A DNA stretch of 64,000 nt from Novosphingobium decolorationis. Lineage in GTDB: Bacteria > Pseudomonadota > Alphaproteobacteria > Sphingomonadales > Sphingomonadaceae. The position numbers were made by a program, and so were the translations under genes. Below, piece after piece: positions 25,270 to 34,664 of this stretch. The stretch covers positions 3,875,001 to 3,939,000 of the forward strand of contig NZ_CP054856.1 of assembly GCF_018417475.1 (NCBI RefSeq), read 5' to 3'. Under the pieces are notes generated by a model, which was not told the origin of the DNA, ran no database searches, and saw nothing but the letters and a program-made list of their open reading frames with translations. Every line of letters starts with the position of its first letter. Position 1 is the first letter of the stretch.

Positions 25270-26699
25270 TGCTGGCTGTCTTCATTGCCGTCATGGCCCT
25301 GTCGCTGGGCATCGCCCTGTGGTCGCGGCGCGGGCATTCCAACCCCGACGCGCGCGAGTTCTTCGTCGCCTCCGGGCAGTTCGGGCCGATCCTTTTCTTC
25401 TTCCTCTCGGTGGGCGAGACCTATTCCATCGCAAGCATGCTAGGCTTTCCGGGCGGGGTCTATGCTGGCGGCGAGGGCTTTGTCCTGTGGTTCTTCGGCT
25501 ACATCCTGATCGCGGCGCCCTGCATCTACTTCGTGGGGCCCTGGATCTGGCGCGCGGGCGCGCTCTACGGGTCGGCTACGATCCCGGACTTCTTCCGTGA
25601 CCATTTCGAGAGCCGGGGGCTAGAGATCCTGATCACGCTCAGCTCCATCATCCTACTCGTTCCCATCGGTACGATGCAGTTTCTGGGGCTGAAGCTGGTG
25701 TTCACGGGGCTGGCGCCGGAAGCCCGGTCGATCTTCCTCACCAGCCTCGCGGGGCTCCTGACATTTGCCTATGTCGTGATCGCAGGGCTTCGCGCCTCGG
25801 CCTTCGTGGCGGTGCTCAAGGACATCCTGATGATGGCCTCGATCCTGCTGGTCGGCTTCGTGGCGCTCGCCGCCTGGAATGCCGAGCCGAGCATGCCGGT
25901 CAGTCTTGCCGAGACGATGTCGGAGCCGACCCGGCCCGACCTCGTCTTTGCGATCTCCACCATCGTGCTGCAGGCCGTGGGCTTCTGCATGATCCCGCAG
26001 AATTGGGCCTTCATCTTCTCGGCCAATTCGCCCCGTGCGATCCAGCGCGCGCAGATCGTCGCGCCGATCTACATGCTGATGTTCCCGCTCCTGATGATGG
26101 TGGCCTACTACGCCAAGGGGCAGGGGATCGTGCCGCCCGAACCCGACTTCGTGTTCCTCTCGACCGCGATTGCGCTCCTGCCCGACTGGGTGGTGGGGCT
26201 GGTCATGGCCGCCGTTGCGCTTTCTGGGCTCGTGATCCTGAGCAGCGTGTGCCTGGCCATCGGTCCGCTCATCACGCGCAACCTGGTGCCCAGCCTTGAT
26301 GGCACGGCGCAGCAGCGCTGGTCCAAGGTGGTGATCGCGGCCTTCCTGATCTTCTCGCTCGTGGGCGCGGAGACTTCGGTGCAGCTGATCGCAACGCTCA
26401 ACAACGTCTTCTACTTCGGCATTGTCCAGACCTTGCCCGGCCTCGTTGCGGCCATGCTCTTCCCGCGTGTCCCGGCGCGCGCGCTGATCGCGGGCATCCT
26501 TGTCGCCGATGGCGCGATGCTGGCGGTCAAGGCGGCGGGCTGGACCTTTGGCGGGCTCAACGTCGGCGTGATCGGCCTTGCGATCAATGTCGCGGTCCTC
26601 GCCCTCGTCACTCTGGCCGCGCCGCGCATCGGTGCGCGCGCGGTCATTCCGCTCCTGCGCGAGGCCCACACCGGGCGCGCGTCCTCATCCACCCCCTGA
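25269..26699 (+). CDS. Sodium:solute symporter (SSS family)
   Basis: 476 residues from ATG 25269; a GTG three bases earlier is possible. About twelve or thirteen membrane helices are present. The N-terminal ARREFF-like motif reads PDAREFFVASGQFG, followed by FFLSVGETYSIASMLGFPGG, which places it in the SSS group with urea, pantothenate and amino-acid carriers. A sodium-coupled inward carrier for an organic solute is expected. Sitting between the peptidase and the dehydrogenase genes, it should bring the released amine, amino acid or acid into the cytoplasm. Confidence 0.92.
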   Translation: MLAVFIAVMALSLGIALWSRRGHSNPDAREFFVASGQFGPILFFFLSVGETYSIASMLGFPGGVYAGGEGFVLWFFGYILIAAPCIYFVGPWIWRAGALYGSATIPDFFRDHFESRGLEILITLSSIILLVPIGTMQFLGLKLVFTGLAPEARSIFLTSLAGLLTFAYVVIAGLRASAFVAVLKDILMMASILLVGFVALAAWNAEPSMPVSLAETMSEPTRPDLVFAISTIVLQAVGFCMIPQNWAFIFSANSPRAIQRAQIVAPIYMLMFPLLMMVAYYAKGQGIVPPEPDFVFLSTAIALLPDWVVGLVMAAVALSGLVILSSVCLAIGPLITRNLVPSLDGTAQQRWSKVVIAAFLIFSLVGAETSVQLIATLNNVFYFGIVQTLPGLVAAMLFPRVPARALIAGILVADGAMLAVKAAGWTFGGLNVGVIGLAINVAVLALVTLAAPRIGARAVIPLLREAHTGRASSSTP

Positions 26700-26723
26700 T
26701 CTTCAGCGAGAACGGATTTCCCC

Positions 26724-28223
26724 ATGCGCACAATTCCCCACTTCATCGCCGGCGCCCACAGCGCCGGGGACGGCACCGCCATGGCCGACGTCTTCGATCC
26801 CAACACCGGCACGGTGCAGGCGCAGGTGCCGCTGGGCGGCGACGCTGAGCTGGAAGCGGCGGTTGCCGCCGCGCGCGCCGCGCAGCCCGCCTGGGCCGCG
26901 CTCAACCCGCAGCGCCGCGCGCGCGTGATGTTCGCCTTCAAGGCGCTGATCGAGGCGCATATGGACGAACTGGCCGCGCTTCTCTCCAGCGAGCACGGTA
27001 AGGTCTTCGACGACAGCAAGGGCGATATCCAGCGCGGGCTCGACGTGGTCGAGTTTGCCTGTGCGACGCCGCACCTGATGAAGGGCGAATACAGCAGCGG
27101 CGTGGGGCCGGGCATCGATGTCTACTCGATGCGCCAGCCGCTCGGCATCGTGGCGGGCATCACACCCTTCAATTTTCCCGCGATGATCCCCTTGTGGATG
27201 AGCGCCCCGGCCATTGCAGCGGGCAACGCGATGATCCTGAAGCCCTCCGAACGCGCACCGTCCGTCCCGCTGCGCCTCGCCGAACTGGCCAAGGAAGCGG
27301 GCCTGCCCGATGGCATTCTCAATGTCGTCCATGGCGACCGCGTGATGGTCGAGGCGATCACCGATCACCCCGCGATCAAGGCGGTCAGCTTCGTGGGGTC
27401 CTCCGACGTGGCGCAGGCGGTCTACGCGCGCGGAACCGCGCAGGGCAAGCGCGTCCAGGCGATGGGCGGCGCCAAGAACCACGGCATCGTCCTGCCCGAC
27501 GCGGACATGGACCGCACCGTCTCGGACATCATGGGTGCGGCCTATGGGTCTGCCGGGGAACGCTGCATGGCGATGCCGGTCGTGGTGCCGGTCGGTGAGG
27601 CGACCGCGAACACCTTGCGTGAAAAGCTGGTCGCGGCCATCGCGGACCTGCGCGTGGGTATCTCGAGCGACCGCGAGGCGCACTATGGCCCCGTCGTCAC
27701 CGCCCAGCACAAGGCGAAGATCGAGCACTACATCGCGATGGGCGTGGACGAAGGGGCCGAGCTTGTCGTCGACGGACGCGGTTTCTCGCTCCAGGGTTAC
27801 GAGGAGGGCTACTTCCTAGGCCCGACGCTGTTCGACCACGTCACGCCGGAGATGCAGTCCTACCGCGACGAGATCTTCGGCCCTGTGCTGCAGATGGTGC
27901 GCGCGACAACGCTGGAGGAGGCAATCAATCTCGCCAGCCGCCACGCCTATGGCAACGGGGTGGCGCTCTTTACCCGCGATGGCGGCGCGGCGCGCGACTA
28001 CGCGATGCAGGTCGAAGTGGGCATGGTCGGCATCAACGTGCCGATCCCGGTTCCGGTCTCTTACCACAGCTTCGGCGGCTGGAAGCGTTCGGCCTTTGGC
28101 GACCACAACCAGTACGGTGAGGAAGGCTTCCGCTTCTTCACCCGCGTCAAGACGGTGACCCAGCGCTGGCCGGGGCCGGACGCGGACAAGGGCAACGCCT
28201 TCCTGATCCCGACCACCGCCTGA
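26724..28223 (+). CDS. mmsA: CoA-acylating methylmalonate/malonate-semialdehyde dehydrogenase
   Basis: 499 residues, family length. Conserved blocks: ITPFNFPAMIPLWM, the NAD-binding FVGSSDVAQAVYARG, MGGAKNHGIVLPDAD, and the catalytic Cys281 in GSAGERCMAMPVVVPVG. The C-terminal PVPVSYHSFGGWKRSAFGD is specific to MmsA. The general-base Glu of ordinary aldehyde dehydrogenases is absent (QAMGG), as known for acylating MmsA. It converts malonate or methylmalonate semialdehyde with CoA and NAD+ to acetyl- or propionyl-CoA. It fits downstream of the omega-aminotransferase acting on beta-alanine or 3-aminoisobutyrate. Confidence 0.94.
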   Translation: MRTIPHFIAGAHSAGDGTAMADVFDPNTGTVQAQVPLGGDAELEAAVAAARAAQPAWAALNPQRRARVMFAFKALIEAHMDELAALLSSEHGKVFDDSKGDIQRGLDVVEFACATPHLMKGEYSSGVGPGIDVYSMRQPLGIVAGITPFNFPAMIPLWMSAPAIAAGNAMILKPSERAPSVPLRLAELAKEAGLPDGILNVVHGDRVMVEAITDHPAIKAVSFVGSSDVAQAVYARGTAQGKRVQAMGGAKNHGIVLPDADMDRTVSDIMGAAYGSAGERCMAMPVVVPVGEATANTLREKLVAAIADLRVGISSDREAHYGPVVTAQHKAKIEHYIAMGVDEGAELVVDGRGFSLQGYEEGYFLGPTLFDHVTPEMQSYRDEIFGPVLQMVRATTLEEAINLASRHAYGNGVALFTRDGGAARDYAMQVEVGMVGINVPIPVPVSYHSFGGWKRSAFGDHNQYGEEGFRFFTRVKTVTQRWPGPDADKGNAFLIPTTA

Positions 28224-28305
28224 CACCGGACCGGGAGAAACCACGGGAGAGGGACCAAACCAGGGGGCGGACGCCAGGAGCGCCGCCCCGCAGCGGAGCG
28301 ATGCA

Positions 28306-29709
28306 ATGAAAGAGGAACTGGCCGATCTGACAGGCGTGGAGCTGGCCGAGAGCTTTGCCGCGGGCACACTCTCCCCGGTGGATGTCGCCGAGGACGTGCT
28401 GGCCCGCGCCGAGCGGCTGGAGCCGCACCTATGCGCGACCTACGCGCTGGAGCCCGAGGCCGTGCGCGCACAGGCGAGGGCCTCGGAAGCGCGCTGGCAC
28501 AAGGGCGCGCCGCTTTCGGTGATCGACGGTATCCCCGTGACCCTCAAGGAACTGATCGCCACCAAGGGAACGCCCAAGCCCGTGGGTACGGCGGCAGGCG
28601 ACATGACCCCGCAGACCCACGATGCGCCCCCCGCGCAGCGCATGCGTGAGGCAGGCGCAGTCCTTCTCGCCAAGACCACGGTGCCCGATTACGGGATGCT
28701 GTCCTCGGGCCTCTCCAGCTTTCACAAGCTGGCGCGCAACCCCTGGGACCTTTCGCGCAATCCGGGCGGGTCGAGCGCGGGGGCAGGCGCCGCCGCTGCC
28801 GCAGGTTACGGGCCGTTCCACGTGGGCACCGACATTGGCGGCTCGGTCCGGCTTCCGGCGGGCTGGTGCGGCATCTTTGCGCACAAGCCCAGCAACGGGC
28901 GCATTCCCATCGATCCGCCCTACATCGGGCGCGTTGCGGGGCCGATGACGCGCACCGTCGCCGATGCCGCGTTGATGATGACGCACCTTTCGCTGCCCGA
29001 CCGTCGCGACTTCATGGATCTGCCCTACCAGGAACTGCCCTGGCGCCAGCTTGAGGGCGACGTGGCGGGCCTTCGCATCGGCCTCATGCTGGAGGCAGGC
29101 TGCGGCTCGCCGACCGAGCCCGAAGTGGCCGAGGCCGTCACCGAGGCCGCACGGCTGTTCGAACATGGCGGGGCAATAGTGGAGCCGGTCGAACCGTTCA
29201 TGACGCCGGAAATGCTCGATGGCCTCGACCGCTTCTGGCGCGCGCGCTTCCACGCCGAGATGCGCGACCTTCCGGCCGAGAAATACGGCCTGATCCTGGA
29301 GTACATCCGCAAGTGGGTGGAGCCTGCCGCACACTATGATGGCATGGAGGTCTACACCGGCTTCGACCAGATCATCCAGATGCGCGAGCGCGGGCGGGCC
29401 TACAACGATTACGACCTGCTGCTCAGCCCGGTGGCGCCAATGCCCGCGTTCCCGGCCGAACTCGCCTCGCCGGTGAACGACCCGATGCGCCCCTTCGAGC
29501 ACATCGGTTTCACGGTTCCCTACAACATGACCGAACAGCCCGCGAGCTCGATCAACTGTGGCTACACCCGTGAAGGCCTGCCCGTCGGCTTGCAGATCGT
29601 CGGGCGCCGCTTCGAGGACATGGCGGTCCTGCGCGCCTCGGCGTGGTACGAGAAGGCGCGCCCCGCGCAGCGGCCCTGGCCCTGTCGGCGCGAGGTCATG
29701 GCGGACTGA
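28306..29709 (+). CDS. Amidase-signature family hydrolase
   Basis: 467 residues. The Ser-cisSer-Lys triad is complete: Lys81 (IPVTLKELIATKG), Ser156 (NPGGSSAGAGAAAA) and nucleophile Ser180 (TDIGGSVRLPAGW), with the canonical 75 and 24 residue spacings. No signal peptide, so it is cytoplasmic. It would hydrolyse an amide to acid and ammonia or amine. It ends the long plus-strand run and follows mmsA by 82 bases, extending the theme of amide and amine breakdown. Substrate unknown. Confidence 0.92.
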   Translation: MKEELADLTGVELAESFAAGTLSPVDVAEDVLARAERLEPHLCATYALEPEAVRAQARASEARWHKGAPLSVIDGIPVTLKELIATKGTPKPVGTAAGDMTPQTHDAPPAQRMREAGAVLLAKTTVPDYGMLSSGLSSFHKLARNPWDLSRNPGGSSAGAGAAAAAGYGPFHVGTDIGGSVRLPAGWCGIFAHKPSNGRIPIDPPYIGRVAGPMTRTVADAALMMTHLSLPDRRDFMDLPYQELPWRQLEGDVAGLRIGLMLEAGCGSPTEPEVAEAVTEAARLFEHGGAIVEPVEPFMTPEMLDGLDRFWRARFHAEMRDLPAEKYGLILEYIRKWVEPAAHYDGMEVYTGFDQIIQMRERGRAYNDYDLLLSPVAPMPAFPAELASPVNDPMRPFEHIGFTVPYNMTEQPASSINCGYTREGLPVGLQIVGRRFEDMAVLRASAWYEKARPAQRPWPCRREVMAD

Positions 29710-29717
29710 AGCGGTAG

Positions 29718-29759
29718 GTATCCCGGGGCAGGGAGTCAGGGGGGCTTGCCCCGGGATAC
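29718..29759. terminator. Bidirectional stem-loop between convergent amidase and receptor genes
   Basis: GTATCCCGGGGCA (29718-29730) and TGCCCCGGGATAC (29747-29759) form a perfect 13-bp stem with a 16-base loop. It lies between two stop codons facing each other. There is no T-tract. Confidence 0.6.
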
Positions 29760-29778
29760 GCCAGGTTCCCGATCCGGA

Positions 29779-32061
29779 TCAGAGCTTGGCCCGGAGGGTC
29801 ACGCTGTAGCTGCGCGGTTCGCCGTAGATCAGGCCGTCGTAGAAGCCGAACTGGCGGTAGTAGGTCTTGTCGGTCAGGTTGGTGACGTTGGCCGAGATCT
29901 GGATGTTCTGTGTCGCCTGGAAGCGCGCCATGAGGTTGACCAGCGTGTAGCCCGAGACATCGAGGTTGCTGTCATCGTAGGTCCCATCGCCGAGCGGACG
30001 GCCCGGGTTGGTCGACCATTCGGTCTTGCTCTGCGCGGTGATACCCCCGCCGATGGTGAGGCGGTTGAGCGCACCTGGCAGCGTGTAGCTGGTTGAGAGG
30101 CGCAGCTGGCTGTGCGGATCGCGCTGGTAGCTGAGGCCCTTCACGTCCAGGTAGCTGTAACCGAAAAAGACGTTCCAGCCCGGCAGCAGCTCGCCCGAGG
30201 CGTCGAAGTCGACACCCTTGGAGACGACACCATCGACCGTGCGGTAGATGTCGAGCCCGGTGACGTCGTTGAGCTCGCCGGTATTCTCCGCGACATTGCT
30301 CTGCTCGTTGCGGTAGAAGGCGAGCGAAGTGTTGAGCTTGCCGCCGTAGAAGGCGCCCTTGATGCCCGCTTCGTAGCTCGAGCCGGTGACGGGCGGTAGC
30401 AGCCGGTCGTCCTCGTCGCGCAGGTTCCCCTGCGGGGTGAAGACATCGGTGTAGCTGGCGTAGACCGAGAGCGTGTCGGTGACGTCGTAGACAAGCCCCG
30501 CGTAGGGCGTGAACACACCCTTTTCGTGCGTCGTCTCGGCATCGGCGGTGTAGACGTTGGCGATATCGTAGTCGCCGCCGCTGGTCTTGTAGTCGCTGAT
30601 GCGTGCGCCCACGATCGCGGTCAGCCCATCGGCGAGCTCGAAGCGACCCGCGGCATAACCGCCGATGCTGCGGGTGCGGTCAATCCCGCGCGCGTCGGTG
30701 CGGAAGGTCTGGAAGTTGGCGTAGGAGCCGTCCCAGCTGCGCCAGTCGTCGATCGGCAGGCCGGCCGAGCGGTACTGGCATCCCCGGAACGGGCTGACAC
30801 CGGCGATGTTGCAGTTGCCAAGGGCGTTGTCGAAGGTCCAGCTGGTGCTCTCGCTCCAGAAGCCGTTGAAGCCGAACATCAACTGGTGCTCGCGTCCGAA
30901 CAGGTGCAGCGGGCCGTTCAGCGTCACGGCGACGTTGTCGCGATCTTCCGAAAATTCCGAGTGCATGGCGTTGAGGTAGGCACCGCTGCCATCCTGGTTC
31001 CAGAAGCCCGCGTAGCCCCCGACCTCGCGCGCGGCGTTGTTGATCTTGGCAACGCCCAGGTTGTTGTAGGCGCTGCTGTCGGTGCGCGCGTAGCCCAGCT
31101 TGACGTGCCAGTCGTTGGCGAAGCGGTGGTCGAGATTGACGAAGGCCGTGGTCGCCTTGCGGCGCGATTCGCTCCAGTCGGCGACCGGGTTCGTGCTGCG
31201 CGGCAGGTTGGCCAGCGTGCCGTCGGCGAACCAGATCGAGACGTTGCTCCCCCACGAGGAGCCCTTGTTGACCGTACGCTCGTACTGGACCCCGGCGTTC
31301 AGCACGGTGGTTGGCGTAAGATTTGCCGCGAAGTTGGCGAGGATGGCGCGGCGGTCGACATGCTCGCGCTCACGGAAGGTGTCGGTGCTCTCGTCGCTGA
31401 AGACAAGGCGGCCGCGCACGTTGCCATCGGCGGTGATCGGCGCATTGAGATCGCCCATCACGCGCCGCTTGTCCCAGTTGCCCAGGACCAGGCTGCCGTT
31501 TGCCCCCAGTTCGGTGCCCGGCTGCTTGCGCTGGAGGTAGATCGTGGCGGAAGGGTCGCCCGTGCCGCCCAGGAGGCCATTCGCACCGCGCACGATCTGG
31601 ACGCTGTCGTAAAGGTCCATGTTGGTCGAGGCCCCGCCGCCGCTGAAGTTCGACTGGCCGTCCACCTGCATGCCATCGATGCGGTAGTTGCTGACGTCAA
31701 AACCGCGTGCGCGGTATGTCGTGCGGCCCGCGTTGTCATTCTGGTACGAGGTGATGCCCGGCGCGGTGGCCAGTACATCGTCGATGGTCTCGATCTGCTG
31801 GTCGTCGAGCAGCTGGCGGGTGATGACCGTCACCGTCTGCGGTGTCTCGCGCGGGGAGATGGGCAGGCCGATGGAGATGCTGGTTTCCTCGGCGGTGTAG
31901 GACGGTGTGTCCTCGGTGCGCTGTCCGGTCACGACGATTGTCGGCGGCGCGCTTGCGCCCGGCGCCGCGTCGGCATGGGCAACTTGTGCGCCGCCCAAGG
32001 CGATGGCGAGTGCGGTCAGCGACGCGGATGTCGCTTTATTGCCAGAAAACATTGGTTTCAT
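29779..32061 (-). CDS. TonB-dependent siderophore receptor (FhuA/FpvA type)
   Basis: 760 residues. The signal peptide ends near AHADAA (about residue 33) and is followed by PTIVVTGQRTEDTPSYTAEE. The plug carries SPRETPQTVTVITRQLLDDQ, TIDDVLATAPGITSY and YRARGFDVSNYRIDGMQVDG, the wording of the siderophore receptor subfamily. The barrel ends YSVTLRAKL. It should import a ferric-siderophore complex. A Fur-like dyad lies 20-34 bases before the start codon, and a divergent two-component system follows. No siderophore synthesis genes are visible here. Confidence 0.93.
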   Translation of the reverse strand: MKPMFSGNKATSASLTALAIALGGAQVAHADAAPGASAPPTIVVTGQRTEDTPSYTAEETSISIGLPISPRETPQTVTVITRQLLDDQQIETIDDVLATAPGITSYQNDNAGRTTYRARGFDVSNYRIDGMQVDGQSNFSGGGASTNMDLYDSVQIVRGANGLLGGTGDPSATIYLQRKQPGTELGANGSLVLGNWDKRRVMGDLNAPITADGNVRGRLVFSDESTDTFREREHVDRRAILANFAANLTPTTVLNAGVQYERTVNKGSSWGSNVSIWFADGTLANLPRSTNPVADWSESRRKATTAFVNLDHRFANDWHVKLGYARTDSSAYNNLGVAKINNAAREVGGYAGFWNQDGSGAYLNAMHSEFSEDRDNVAVTLNGPLHLFGREHQLMFGFNGFWSESTSWTFDNALGNCNIAGVSPFRGCQYRSAGLPIDDWRSWDGSYANFQTFRTDARGIDRTRSIGGYAAGRFELADGLTAIVGARISDYKTSGGDYDIANVYTADAETTHEKGVFTPYAGLVYDVTDTLSVYASYTDVFTPQGNLRDEDDRLLPPVTGSSYEAGIKGAFYGGKLNTSLAFYRNEQSNVAENTGELNDVTGLDIYRTVDGVVSKGVDFDASGELLPGWNVFFGYSYLDVKGLSYQRDPHSQLRLSTSYTLPGALNRLTIGGGITAQSKTEWSTNPGRPLGDGTYDDSNLDVSGYTLVNLMARFQATQNIQISANVTNLTDKTYYRQFGFYDGLIYGEPRSYSVTLRAKL

Positions 32062-32078
32062 GTCCCATTACCCCTTAT

Positions 32079-32098
32079 AATGCAACTCATTCGCAATT
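32079..32098. promoter_or_regulatory. Possible Fur box upstream of the siderophore receptor
   Basis: AATGCAACTCATTCGCAATT is a dyad around a central C (TGCAACT/ATTCGCA), with five of seven arm positions symmetric. It resembles Fur boxes of the TGCRAAT-N-ATTCGCA kind. It lies between the receptor start (32061) and the divergent regulator gene. Iron control is inferred. Confidence 0.45.
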
Positions 32099-32216
32099 GA
32101 GGGCGGGATAGAATAGGCCTTGAGATGGGTAAACCGATGTTTCCGGGATATTTTGTCAGCTTTTCAGGAGTTTTGTCACCCAGTGTAACGGCCTGTACCC
32201 AGGCTGGGGGTGCAGC

Positions 32217-32945
32217 ATGAGCCGCGTGCTCGTGGTGGACGACGATGCCGATATCCGCGACCTCCTGTGCCGCTATCTTGCCGAGGCGGACATCGAGTCG
32301 CACGGAGCGGCCGATGGCGATGCGATGTGGCGATCCATCGCGGAAATCACGCCCGACCTCATCATCCTCGACCTCATGCTCCCCGGGACCGATGGCTTGT
32401 CCTTGTGCCGCGCGCTGACCGAACGCTGTGACATACCCATCATCATGCTGACGGCACGTGGCAGTCTGGTCGACCGCATTGTCGGGCTCGAGATGGGGGC
32501 GGATGACTATCTTCCCAAGCCCTTCGATCCGCGCGAGCTTCTCGCCCGCATCCGCGTCGTCCTGCGCCGGCAACGCCGCGCGCAGGACGGGCCAACGGTG
32601 CGCGAGCCCGACTATCTGCAGTTCGAAGGCTGGACGCTCGACACCCGTCGCCATCTGCTGTCACCGCCGGGTGAGGCGCTGGGACGGGAGAAGACGCAGC
32701 CGGTTGCAAACTCTGACTACCTGGCCTTGCGCGCCTTGTTGCGCGCGCCGTTCCAGACGCTCAGCCGCGACGTGCTCGCTCGCGAGGTCTACGGGCGTGA
32801 GCGCGATCCCTCGGACCGGGCCATCGACATGTGCATTTCGCGCCTGCGCCAGATGCTGGGAGAGGATGCGCGCAATCCCCGCATGATCCGTACCGTGCGC
32901 AACGGCGGCTATGTGCTGTCGGTGGACGTCTCGGCGTACAGCTGA
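32217..32945 (+). CDS. OmpR-family response regulator
   Basis: 242 residues. The receiver domain (1-120) opens VLVVDDDADIRDLL and contains the phospho-acceptor Asp52 (DLIILDLMLPGTDG), a Thr near 82 (IIMLTARG) and Lys102 (DDYLPKPFDPREL). A winged-helix DNA-binding domain (about 140-235) ends RTVRNGGYVLSVDV. It would be phosphorylated by the histidine kinase encoded one base downstream. It diverges from the siderophore receptor gene, which is a possible target. Confidence 0.94.
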   Translation: MSRVLVVDDDADIRDLLCRYLAEADIESHGAADGDAMWRSIAEITPDLIILDLMLPGTDGLSLCRALTERCDIPIIMLTARGSLVDRIVGLEMGADDYLPKPFDPRELLARIRVVLRRQRRAQDGPTVREPDYLQFEGWTLDTRRHLLSPPGEALGREKTQPVANSDYLALRALLRAPFQTLSRDVLAREVYGRERDPSDRAIDMCISRLRQMLGEDARNPRMIRTVRNGGYVLSVDVSAYS

Positions 32946-32946
32946 G

Positions 32947-34404
32947 ATGCGCGCACTCCTCCACCGCCTCATTCCGGCGACGCTCTCGGCCCGGATCGCA
33001 TGGCTTCTGGTGGGTGGCCTTGTCCTCTCGCAGCTTCTGACCGGGACGATCTGGTTCGAAAGCCGCCGTCGCCAGCTGCTGGAGATCCCGGCCCACGTCT
33101 TCGCGACGCGGGTCGCGGACAGTCTGCGTGTGCTGGACAGCGCCGCCCCGGACCGGCGCGAGGATCTGCTGGCAAAGCTGCAGTCGCCCGAGTTTCACCT
33201 GAAGCGCCTCGCCGTGCTTCCCGACGAGGAAAGGGCGGGCGAGGAGCCGGAGGATCTCGCGCGTAGTGCGCCCATTCTTGCAGGTTCGATCCGGCACCAG
33301 CTGGACGGGCGCGTCGAGGTGCGTGTGCTGGCCGCCCAGCTGCTCGATGAGGAAGGCGAACCGGCCGGACGCTGGTCCATGCTGCGCGACCGGGAGCCGC
33401 GTGCGGCCTTCACGCTCGCCGTGCGCCGCAGGCCGGGGGATCTCTGGCTTGTGGCCAGGGGGCGCGAGGACGAGGACGGGGTTCTCTTTGATCCGGGCGG
33501 CACGATTGCGGACTATGTCCTGCGCATCTACCTGCTGCGCATCCTGATGGTCGCGGCGCTCACCTGGCTGGGAGTGCGGCTGGCGGTCAAGCCGCTGGAG
33601 CGGCTGGCCGAGGCTGCGCAGCGCCTGGGGCGCGACATTCGCAGTCCCGCCCTGCCGCGCAAGGGGCCGATCGAGGTTCGCCGCGCGGTGGAGGCCTTCA
33701 ATGGCATGCAGCGGCAACTGGTCGGCTATCTCGACGAGCGCACGCGCTTTCTTGCGGCGGTCTCGCACGATCTGCGCTCCCCCATCACGCGGCTGCGCCT
33801 GCGCGCCGAATTGCTGCCCGCGACCGAAGAGAAGGGCGGCTGGCGCAAGGATCTCGACGAGATGGAAGGCATGGTGGATGCAACGCTTGCCTTCATGCAG
33901 GGCAACGCGGGCGAAGACCTGCAGGAGGCGGTCGATCTTGACGCCGTGCTGGCCGGTATTCTGGAAGACCTGCACACACAGGGCGCACAGGCCACGCTTG
34001 CGGGCCGATGCGGCGCGCCCATCGCCGGTTTCCCGCAAGGGCTGCGCCGCTGTCTGGTGAACCTGACCGACAACGCGGTTCGCTACGGCGGGCGGGCCGA
34101 CATCGTCGCGCAGGAGTGCGATGAAGAGATCATCATTCGTGTCCGCGATGACGGCCCGGGCATTCCCGAGGCCAGCCTCGGTCTTGTGTTCGAGCCCTTC
34201 TACCGCGAGGAAAAGTCGCGCAACACCGCGCTTGGCGGTGTCGGCCTCGGCCTCAGCATCGCCCGCGACATCGCCCTTGCCCACGGGGGCGAACTGACCT
34301 TGCACAACCGACCGGAAGGCGGCCTCGAAGCCACCCTGCGCCTGCCACGAGGGGCCCCTCAGGACACCAAGGCGCGACACCGAGCCGACTGCAACGATTT
34401 TTGA
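32947..34404 (+). CDS. Sensor histidine kinase
   Basis: 485 residues from ATG 32947, one base after the regulator stop. One N-terminal membrane helix (about 14-36) and a second (about 190-210, LRIYLLRILMVAALTWLG) enclose a periplasmic sensor of roughly 150 residues. A HAMP-like linker leads to the phosphorylated His box FLAAVSHDLRSPITRLRLRA. The ATPase domain has the N box LVNLTDNAVRYGG, G1 VRDDGPGIPE and G2 GVGLGLSIARDIA. It pairs with the OmpR-type regulator upstream. The signal is unknown; an envelope or iron-related cue is possible from the neighbouring receptor. Confidence 0.94.
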   Translation: MRALLHRLIPATLSARIAWLLVGGLVLSQLLTGTIWFESRRRQLLEIPAHVFATRVADSLRVLDSAAPDRREDLLAKLQSPEFHLKRLAVLPDEERAGEEPEDLARSAPILAGSIRHQLDGRVEVRVLAAQLLDEEGEPAGRWSMLRDREPRAAFTLAVRRRPGDLWLVARGREDEDGVLFDPGGTIADYVLRIYLLRILMVAALTWLGVRLAVKPLERLAEAAQRLGRDIRSPALPRKGPIEVRRAVEAFNGMQRQLVGYLDERTRFLAAVSHDLRSPITRLRLRAELLPATEEKGGWRKDLDEMEGMVDATLAFMQGNAGEDLQEAVDLDAVLAGILEDLHTQGAQATLAGRCGAPIAGFPQGLRRCLVNLTDNAVRYGGRADIVAQECDEEIIIRVRDDGPGIPEASLGLVFEPFYREEKSRNTALGGVGLGLSIARDIALAHGGELTLHNRPEGGLEATLRLPRGAPQDTKARHRADCNDF

Positions 34405-34411
34405 GGAGAAG

Positions 34412-34487
34412 TGGTGCCGCTTACAGGACTCGAACCTGTGGCCCCCGCATTACGAATGCGATGCTCTACCAACTGAGCTAAAGCGGC
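34412..34487 (-). tRNA. tRNA-Thr (anticodon CGU)
   Basis: Minus-strand 76-base cloverleaf: acceptor GCCGCTT pairs with AAGCGGC, the D arm is GCTCAGTTGGTAGAGC, and the T arm contains GGTTCGAGTCC. The anticodon loop TTCGTAA gives CGT, reading ACG (Thr). CCA is encoded at the 3' end (34412-34414). It lies seven bases beyond the kinase stop, converging on it. Confidence 0.97.
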
Positions 34488-34664
34488 GTCCTTGTGGCGA
34501 TTCTCGGGAGAACCGCTACCAAGGCAGGGGGCGCCTTTACCGGGGGGAGGCGAGGAGCGCAAGAGGGATTCGTATCCCATGTACAGGGATGTTGAAGGCC
34601 ATGGCCTTTCCCGCGCCTCCCGGGGGACTTGCAGTGTCGAGGGGCGGGGCCTAGCAGCGGTGGG

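Noticed and set aside
34412..34487. tRNA-Thr as an attachment site for an island
   Set aside because: No integrase gene or direct repeat of the tRNA 3' end was found in the window.
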